Source: Mycobacterium sp.
Lineage (GTDB): Bacteria; Actinomycetota; Actinomycetes; Mycobacteriales; Mycobacteriaceae
Direction: 5' to 3'
Assembly: GCA_025965975.1 (NCBI GenBank)
Contig: JAOPVX010000078.1
Location: 1 to 52,980, forward strand
Length of the DNA stretch: 52,980 nt
The position numbers and the translations under genes were made by a program. The notes under the pieces are model-generated. The model saw nothing but the letters and a program-made list of their open reading frames with translations. It searched no databases and was not told the DNA's origin. Numbering within the stretch: position 1 is the stretch's first letter; every line of letters starts with the position of its first letter. Below are positions 45,530-52,980 of the stretch, piece by piece.

Positions 45530-46689
45530 GCCCCGTCGCCCGTGACCGCGGGGTGTTCGTCGGCATGATGGGCCTCGAGGACGACGCTCGTGTCGACTTC
45601 GGCCGGCTACGCGCCCAACGGCGCGTAAAAGTCCTCTCCGGCATGGAAAGCCACGATATCGACGCCCTGATGCTCGGTGGTGTCGGCGACGTGCGGTACG
45701 TATCGGGTGCGCGTCAGCTCGGGCGATCCGGTGTGCTTCCTTTCGCACCCGTTGCGGTGGTGGTGAAGAAAACCGAGCGCGTGCATTTGCTCTCGACCTG
45801 GGACGAGGGAGTGCCACCGGAGATCGGCTACCACGATCTGTACCGCTTGAGCTGGAATCCCGCCAACCTGGCGGCCGACCTGGCCACCATCCCCGGCCTG
45901 CGTGAGGCGCGGCGGGTCGGCACCGACGGATTGACGCCGATGTTCGCAGGGTTGATCTCACAACTGGTCACCCCGGCAGAGCTGGTCGACGCCGCCCCCG
46001 TGATAGCGAGCGCTCGACGGACCAAGACGCCCGACGAGATCACCTGCCTTGACGTGGCGTCGGCGATTGCGGAGGCAGCGCTGAGTGCGTTGGAAGGCGC
46101 GTTGGCGCCGGGTATCACCGAGCGCGAAATGCTCGGCATCTACGACGAGCGGATAGCGAGCCTCGGAGCGCCGATGCCGCCGTCGGAAAGCGTTTGTTTC
46201 GCCACGCCCTCCCGCGGCCCGGTCAGATTCCGCCATCTTGCAACTGACCGGCCGATCGGAGACGGCGAATTGGTGGTGCTCGCGCCCGGCGCGCTGTACG
46301 CCGGATACGAGTCCGGACTGGCCCGCACCCGGGTAGCCGGCCATGCCGGTCCGCAAGGAACGGCGGACCTCGCCTCGAGATGTGCGCGGGGAATGGACGC
46401 ATTGATCGCCGCCTGCCGCCCGGGCAATACCGGCGCTGACCTGTACACAGCGTGGGAAGACGCAGGCAACCCAGATCCGGGGGTTCCGCTGGCCCATGGT
46501 CTGGGATTGGGCGCCGAGCCGCCGCTGATCGGCCTTGGCCGCGGGGGCGACGCCACCATCGAGGAGGGAATGGTGCTTAGCGTGCAGTCCTGGGTCGCCG
46601 AGGAAGGCGTCGGAGGTTGCCTGGAGCGCGGCACGGTCCGCATCGAGAGCAGCGGCCCGTCGGCACTCACGCGCTACGGAAGGTTGTAA
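45526..46689 (+). CDS. M24-family paralogue with degenerate metal site
   Basis: A 387-residue protein with the same creatinase/M24 architecture as its upstream neighbour (SHDIDALMLGGVGDVRYVSG, then the M24 half). Aligned by eye, WVDAG becomes VLAPG, the second Asp becomes Gly in YESGLART, His is kept in LAHGLGLG, the first Glu becomes Gln in LSVQSWVAEE and the last Glu is not retained in CLERGTV. Four of five metal ligands are therefore missing. It is likely a pseudoenzyme partner or a non-metal enzyme. It overlaps the upstream gene by four bases and the VOC gene start by one base. Confidence 0.8.
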   Translation: MSPVARDRGVFVGMMGLEDDARVDFGRLRAQRRVKVLSGMESHDIDALMLGGVGDVRYVSGARQLGRSGVLPFAPVAVVVKKTERVHLLSTWDEGVPPEIGYHDLYRLSWNPANLAADLATIPGLREARRVGTDGLTPMFAGLISQLVTPAELVDAAPVIASARRTKTPDEITCLDVASAIAEAALSALEGALAPGITEREMLGIYDERIASLGAPMPPSESVCFATPSRGPVRFRHLATDRPIGDGELVVLAPGALYAGYESGLARTRVAGHAGPQGTADLASRCARGMDALIAACRPGNTGADLYTAWEDAGNPDPGVPLAHGLGLGAEPPLIGLGRGGDATIEEGMVLSVQSWVAEEGVGGCLERGTVRIESSGPSALTRYGRL

Positions 46690-47141
46690 TGGCCAGTCAC
46701 CGAACGGTTTTCAACCACGTCGGAATGTGCGTTGCAGATCGCCCGCGGTCACGTCGGTTCTACGAGGGCCTGCTCGGGTTCGAGTTCTGGTGGGAACTCG
46801 AACCGCCCGACGACGGCACGGACCAGCTTCTGCAGCTCGAGAGGCCGCTTGGTCTGCACGCGACGTACCTGGTTCGCGACGGTCTGGTGCTCGAACTACT
46901 CGACTACTCGCAACGCGAAGTCCACACCGGGGCGAAGCGCGTCATGGACCAAGTGGGCCTGACACATCTGTCGCTGTCGGTATCCGATCTGGCTGCGGTG
47001 TTGGCGATGGTCGAGGGCTTCGGGGGATCGGTGATCGCGGACACCGTCTCCGAGCAGTCGGCGATGATCCGCGACCCCGACGGGCAGCTCATCGAACTGC
47101 TCGCCGACTCGTGGCTCGCCGTCCTGCCACCCCGTCCGTAG
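46689..47141 (+). CDS. VOC (glyoxalase/dioxygenase) family protein
   Basis: A 150-residue protein of two beta-alpha-beta-beta-beta modules: FNHVGMCVADRPRSRRFYEGLLGFEFWWE and LTHLSLSVSDLAAVLAMVEGFG, ending IRDPDGQLIELL. Metal-ligand positions His (HVG), His (HLS) and Glu (IEL) are present. Such proteins are isomerases, lyases or ring-cleaving dioxygenases. ATG 46689 overlaps the preceding TAA by one base, placing it third in the M24/M24/VOC operon. Confidence 0.87.
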   Translation: MASHRTVFNHVGMCVADRPRSRRFYEGLLGFEFWWELEPPDDGTDQLLQLERPLGLHATYLVRDGLVLELLDYSQREVHTGAKRVMDQVGLTHLSLSVSDLAAVLAMVEGFGGSVIADTVSEQSAMIRDPDGQLIELLADSWLAVLPPRP

Positions 47142-47151
47142 ACTCCTTGCA

Positions 47152-47171
47152 ATCACTACATCCGTAGTGAT
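47152..47171. promoter_or_regulatory. TetR operator candidate, perfect palindrome
   Basis: ATCACTAC-ATCC-GTAGTGAT, both 8-bp arms complementary, 11 bp upstream of the membrane-protein ATG. A related site ACTAC-GGAC-GTAGT lies at 47192-47205 inside the start of that gene. The only regulator in this operon is the TetR protein encoded second. Confidence 0.8.
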
Positions 47172-47182
47172 ACGGTCGGTGC

Positions 47183-47637
47183 ATGATGAGCACTACGGAC
47201 GTAGTACACCAACCGTCCTTCCGGGACACCTACCGCTGCCACGGCTACTTCTTCCGCGAGGCCGCCATCCTCACCATCGCTATCGGTGTAGGTATGCACC
47301 TATACCGGGTGATCTTCGGAGACGAAGTCACCCTGCGGTACGTCGTCACCCCGGCGACCGACAAGATCCTGCTCATCCCGATGACCTACGCGGCGATCAC
47401 CGGGATCCTGCTGCTGGTGCGCCACCGCGTCCAGTTCACCAACAACCGGCATCGGGCTCTGTTCACCGGCTCGGTGGTCTACATTGCCGCCAGCGTGCCC
47501 CTGCACGTGTACTGCTCCTACGTGATCTGGGACGTGTCCGTGTTCACCTGGTTCCCGATGTGGTTCAGCTACTTTGTCCTGATCCTGGTGTACCCGGCGT
47601 TTCTGACGATGTTCTTGCGGCTGCAATATAGGAACTG

Positions 47638-47638
<1 letters not shown>
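47183..47638 (+). CDS. Four-helix integral membrane protein
   Basis: A 151-residue protein with about four hydrophobic helices (AAILTIAIGVGMHLY, ILLIPMTYAAITGILLLV, ALFTGSVVYIAASVPLHVY, WFPMWFSYFVLILVYPAFL). Starts at tandem ATG 47183/47186. The downstream TetR gene overlaps its stop by one base (TGATG). It has a preceding operator, so it is probably the direct target of that repressor. No family recognised. Confidence 0.8.
47192..47205. promoter_or_regulatory. Second operator-like palindrome within the coding start
   Basis: ACTAC-GGAC-GTAGT repeats the inner core of the upstream palindrome, with centres about 37 bp apart. It falls within codons 4 to 8 of the membrane-protein gene. Confidence 0.55.
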
Positions 47639-50102
<2,464 letters not shown>

Positions 50103-50117
<15 letters not shown>

Positions 50118-50144
50118 GCTGCCGAGAAGGAGCACCCGCTGCAT
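50103..50144 (-). CDS. leuA leader peptide
   Basis: ATG at 50144 opens a 13-codon ORF encoding MQRVLLLGSRDGV with three consecutive Leu codons (CTC CTT CTC) and a TGA at 50103-50105. AGGAGGGCTTG lies upstream as a ribosome site. Ribosome stalling on the Leu codons at low charged tRNA-Leu would alter the downstream RNA fold. It is too short for normal gene calling. Confidence 0.85.
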
Positions 50145-50246
50145 GTCGACCACTGTAGCAAGCCCTCCTGTAGGGCCAAAACCCCAGGTCTCGCGTCGAC
50201 TCTGCGCACCGGGCCGGTGCAGTTTGTCGCCCTAACCGCGGAGTCG

Positions 50247-51287
50247 ATGGACAATGTTGCGGTGAGGCTGCTGACCGGCATGGTCACGGCGCTGCTGGCC
50301 GCCGCGCTGGTGCTCACCGGCTGCAGCCGCTCCCTGTACGGCACCCCTGCAATGGGCCCCCGCGACGTCGATCCCGCGTACTTCTTCGCGGGCGACGTCC
50401 CCACCTATGGGCAGCGCGTCAATCCCGATGAGGTCACCAAACTGGCCTATCTGCGCGCGATGCGGCGGATCGACCCCTGTGGCCTGCTGACCCGCGACGC
50501 ACTGGCCAAGGTCGGCGAAATCGGCTCGGTGGGAACGCTTTTCGCGCTCGACGAATGCGACGTCGACATCAAGGTGGCGGGCGAGGCCAACCGCCACTAC
50601 GCCGGCATCGAGGTGATCCTCAACCGCATGGCCGGCCAGCCTGTCGCGTTCCTTGTCGGCGGACTGCCGGTATACGAGTCCTATCCAGGATCGTGTGACT
50701 ACCTGTTGCCGCTCAATCTGTCGTTGCTGCCCGGCGCCAAGCCGCTGCGCCAACCCGATCAGCCGTTTGTGCGCGTCGGACTCATCGCCGAGGAGAACTG
50801 CGATTTCGCGCAGCGCATGGCCCGCGCGATCGCCCCGGCAGTGGAATCGTTGCGGCTCCCGGTCCGCGACGCGGTCGGCGTCTATCCGAGCGCGCTGGCC
50901 GAGCGGGATCCATGCCAGGTGCTGTCGGTGATCGCCGGGGTCGAGCGGTGGGACGTCGCCCGCTCACGCCCGTACGCATGCAACTTCGGGATCTCGCGTG
51001 TCAACGACGTCGTGCCGATGCAGGTGTCGCTGCAGCCGAGAAACTATGACATAGCCACCGAGACCAGGCAGCACCGCGAACGCGAAGGCGTCGAGCTGCT
51101 CGTCGACCAGACCTACTGCTCGGCCGTTGCGTTCGTCGGCCCACCGATGCAGCGCAAGCTGCTCGGCGGCGATTTCGTCGGGCCGGGTGAGGTCGTGATC
51201 CGGCCCGCGGTTGTGGTGGACAGCGGGGGCGCGCATTGCGACGTCGTCGCCGACGTGGCGACGGCCGCGGCCAAGCTCTACACCTGA
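50247..51287 (+). CDS. DUF3558-like lipoprotein
   Basis: About 346 residues with a lipoprotein signal (VRLLTGMVTALLAAALVLTGC). The mature domain has two similar halves, each with DPC-type Cys (RIDPCGLLTRDAL and ERDPCQVLSVIAG), resembling the DUF3558 lipoprotein family. ATG 50247 follows GGAG closely; GTG 50262 is an alternative start of the signal. Divergent from leuA. Function unknown. Confidence 0.75.
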   Translation: MDNVAVRLLTGMVTALLAAALVLTGCSRSLYGTPAMGPRDVDPAYFFAGDVPTYGQRVNPDEVTKLAYLRAMRRIDPCGLLTRDALAKVGEIGSVGTLFALDECDVDIKVAGEANRHYAGIEVILNRMAGQPVAFLVGGLPVYESYPGSCDYLLPLNLSLLPGAKPLRQPDQPFVRVGLIAEENCDFAQRMARAIAPAVESLRLPVRDAVGVYPSALAERDPCQVLSVIAGVERWDVARSRPYACNFGISRVNDVVPMQVSLQPRNYDIATETRQHREREGVELLVDQTYCSAVAFVGPPMQRKLLGGDFVGPGEVVIRPAVVVDSGGAHCDVVADVATAAAKLYT

Positions 51288-51335
51288 GAAGTTCACTCCG
51301 CTTAGAGGGCGTGGCCCACTCGCACTTTTGCACCC

Positions 51336-51941
51336 TCACCGCAGAGTCAACGGAACTCCCCAGCGACCGGCGAAAGCCACCTCCTCCAGCGGCAATCGCT
51401 CGCGGCCCCGCGCATCGCGTTCGACGATCTGCGGTGGCGCGTTGTCGTAGTCGCCAAGCGATCCGACCGCGACGACGGCGATGGGCCGCACACCATCGGG
51501 AATTCCGAACACCTCGCGGGCACCGTCGGCGTTGAAACCGGCCATCGGGTGGGCGATCAGCCCTCGCGATACCGCCTCGACGGTCAACTGCGCGATCGCC
51601 GCACCGGTGTCGACCGCGGCGTACCGCGCGGTCCGCTCGTCCTCGCCCTCGTCGGCGCACACCAGGACCAGTGCCCCGGCTGCCCTTGCGTAGCCGTTGC
51701 CGCGCTTGAGCAGCTCGGAGATCGCGGTGTTGGTCTCGTCGCCGCGCAGCCCGACCAGGAAGCGCACCGGCTGGCGGTGTCCCCAGGTGGCGGCCCAGCG
51801 CGCGGCCTCGATGACGGCGACGAGGTCCTCTGGCGTCAACACCGCGTCGGGTTCGAACACCCGCGGGCTCCACCGCGCCGCGATGTCGGGATGGATCGGT
51901 ACCAGGGTCTCCGCGCGGCGAGCGGCGGGGTTCTTGACCAC
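51336..51941 (-). CDS. Nitroreductase family FMN oxidoreductase
   Basis: A 201-residue protein of the nitroreductase fold: [28 protein letters not shown] near the N-terminus (FMN-binding Arg/Ser), [18 protein letters not shown] in the middle and PIAVVAVG near the end. It may reduce nitro compounds, quinones or flavins; the substrate is not evident. The 45-base gap to the lipoprotein gene holds no clear terminator. Confidence 0.85.
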   Translation of the reverse strand: MVKNPAARRAETLVPIHPDIAARWSPRVFEPDAVLTPEDLVAVIEAARWAATWGHRQPVRFLVGLRGDETNTAISELLKRGNGYARAAGALVLVCADEGEDERTARYAAVDTGAAIAQLTVEAVSRGLIAHPMAGFNADGAREVFGIPDGVRPIAVVAVGSLGDYDNAPPQIVERDARGRERLPLEEVAFAGRWGVPLTLR

Positions 51942-52021
51942 ATCCTGACGCTACCGGCGGAGTAAATGAGATGCGCAGACCCCTTATTCTTGGTGGGAAC
52001 CCCACGCTGAAAGGTTTGACA

Positions 52022-52980
52022 GTGGCGCTCGTCGTACAGAAGTACGGCGGATCCTCGGTGTCAGACGCCGAGCGCATCCGCCGCGTCGCCGAGCGCATCG
52101 TCGAGACCAAGAAGGCCGGCAACGAGGTGGTCGTCGTCGTGTCTGCGATGGGCGACACCACCGATGACCTGCTGGATCTGGCCAGGCAGGTGTGCCCGGC
52201 GCCGCCGGCGCGGGAAATGGACATGCTGCTGACAGCCGGCGAGCGAATCTCCAACGCCCTGGTCGCGATGGCTATCGACTCGCTGGGCGCGCAGGCCCGG
52301 TCGTTCACCGGGTCCCAGGCCGGCGTGATCACCACAGGCACCCACGGCAACGCCAAGATCATCGACGTCACGCCGGGACGGCTGCGCAACGCCCTCGACC
52401 AGGGGCTGATCGTGCTGGTCGCCGGCTTCCAGGGCGTCAGCCAGGACAGCAAGGACGTCACCACGCTGGGCCGCGGCGGGTCCGACACCACCGCGGTCGC
52501 GCTGGCAGCGGCACTGGCCGCCGACGTGTGCGAGATTTACACCGACGTCGACGGCATCTTCACCGCCGACCCGCGCATCGTCTCGAACGCCCGCCGGCTG
52601 GACGCCGTCAGCTTCGAGGAAATGCTCGAGCTGGCCGCCTGCGGCGCCAAGGTGCTGATGCTGCGCTGCGTGGAATACGCCCGCCGCTACAACGTTCCCA
52701 TCCACGTCCGGTCGTCGTACTCGGACAAAGCCGGGACATTTGTGACCGGATCGATAGAGGACATCCCCATGGAAGACGCCATCCTGACCGGAGTCGCACA
52801 CGACCGCAGCGAGGCCAAGGTGACGATCGTCGGCATCCCCGATGTCCCTGGCTACGCCGCCAAGGTGTTCCGCGCCGTCGCCGACGCCGACGTGAACATC
52901 GACATGGTGCTGCAGAACATCTCCAAGATCGAGGACGGCAAGACCGACATCACCTTTACGTGCTCGCGGGAAAGCGGCCC
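52022..52980 (+). CDS. ask: Aspartokinase (3' partial)
   Basis: The first 319 codons of aspartokinase, first step of the aspartate pathway to lysine, diaminopimelate, methionine and threonine. Motifs: [41 protein letters not shown] and the first ACT domain starting near [17 protein letters not shown]. The GTG 52022 start fits the VQKYGG core directly after it. The reading frame runs off the window end; asd normally follows. An internal ATG with a ribosome site at 52769 probably gives the beta subunit. Confidence 0.96.
   Translation, partial: MALVVQKYGGSSVSDAERIRRVAERIVETKKAGNEVVVVVSAMGDTTDDLLDLARQVCPAPPAREMDMLLTAGERISNALVAMAIDSLGAQARSFTGSQAGVITTGTHGNAKIIDVTPGRLRNALDQGLIVLVAGFQGVSQDSKDVTTLGRGGSDTTAVALAAALAADVCEIYTDVDGIFTADPRIVSNARRLDAVSFEEMLELAACGAKVLMLRCVEYARRYNVPIHVRSSYSDKAGTFVTGSIEDIPMEDAILTGVAHDRSEAKVTIVGIPDVPGYAAKVFRAVADADVNIDMVLQNISKIEDGKTDITFTCSRESG
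52769..52980 (+). CDS. ask: Aspartokinase beta subunit, internal start (3' partial)
   Basis: ATG 52769 is in frame (codon 250) and preceded by GATAGAGG at 7-8 bases. The beta subunit would start [10 protein letters not shown], equivalent to the known internal start of corynebacterial LysC-beta, which begins at the same position. The product would consist of the ACT regulatory domains only. Confidence 0.65.
   Translation, partial: MEDAILTGVAHDRSEAKVTIVGIPDVPGYAAKVFRAVADADVNIDMVLQNISKIEDGKTDITFTCSRESG

Overview
This window is high-GC actinobacterial chromosome and almost certainly comes from a Mycobacterium, most likely a fast-growing environmental species (Mycolicibacterium type). The evidence is a PE-PPE-domain hydrolase, two LpqH-type lipoproteins, DUF732 and cutinase genes, a LigC pair with a polymerase-only Prim-Pol, and a gene order from the aspartate aminotransferase through dnaX, cfa-like, amidase, ybaB, recR, gatD/murT, dnaQ-like, leuA and ask. 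That order matches, from memory, the M. tuberculosis Rv3722c-Rv3709c segment. No search was run, so family names rest on motifs read by eye.

Layout. (1) 1-1928: tRNA adenosine deaminase pair, a flavin oxidoreductase and tRNA-Ser(CGA). (2) 1984-5888: a decayed element next to the tRNA gene, with an integrase broken by two frameshifts, a PE-PPE hydrolase, an unidentified helical ORF and the C-terminal scrap of a DUF1800 gene. (3) 5917-8987: small secreted proteins and lipoproteins, plus a haloalkane dehalogenase gene interrupted by one amber codon. (4) 9005-17061: tgt and gluQ (both ends of queuosine modification), a P450, a saccharopine-dehydrogenase-like protein, and two LigC ligases with a Prim-Pol. 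(5) 17214-25323: an envelope region with a frameshifted cutinase, a receptor Ser/Thr kinase with a repeat linker, a HET-C/PLC-like secreted protein followed by a repeat-rich membrane-anchored protein, and a serine hydrolase. (6) 25372-29417: a reductase, a PepA-type protease, and a TetR gene divergent from an alpha/beta hydrolase with two matching operators between them.

(7) 29505-42889: the conserved core: membrane protein, tRNA-Ser(GGA), 4.5S RNA, aminotransferase, dnaX, a lipid methyltransferase/flavoprotein pair, SRPBCC protein, amidase, ybaB-recR, an AbiEi/nuclease-like protein, gatD-murT and a DnaQ-like exonuclease. (8) 42886-48204: accessory metabolism: a P450 carrying an expanded hexanucleotide repeat, an M24/M24/VOC operon, and a TetR-autoregulated membrane-protein operon. 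(9) 48201-52980: leuA with a leucine leader peptide, a lipoprotein, a nitroreductase and the 5' part of aspartokinase.

The least ordinary points are the queuosine gene pair with an atypical Tgt active-site loop, the M24 pair whose second member has lost four of five metal ligands, the coding microsatellite in the P450, the tandem hairpin array between convergent genes, the receptor-kinase repeat linker, and the HET-C-like/PT-rich surface pair. I do not see a CRISPR array or an intact defence system.
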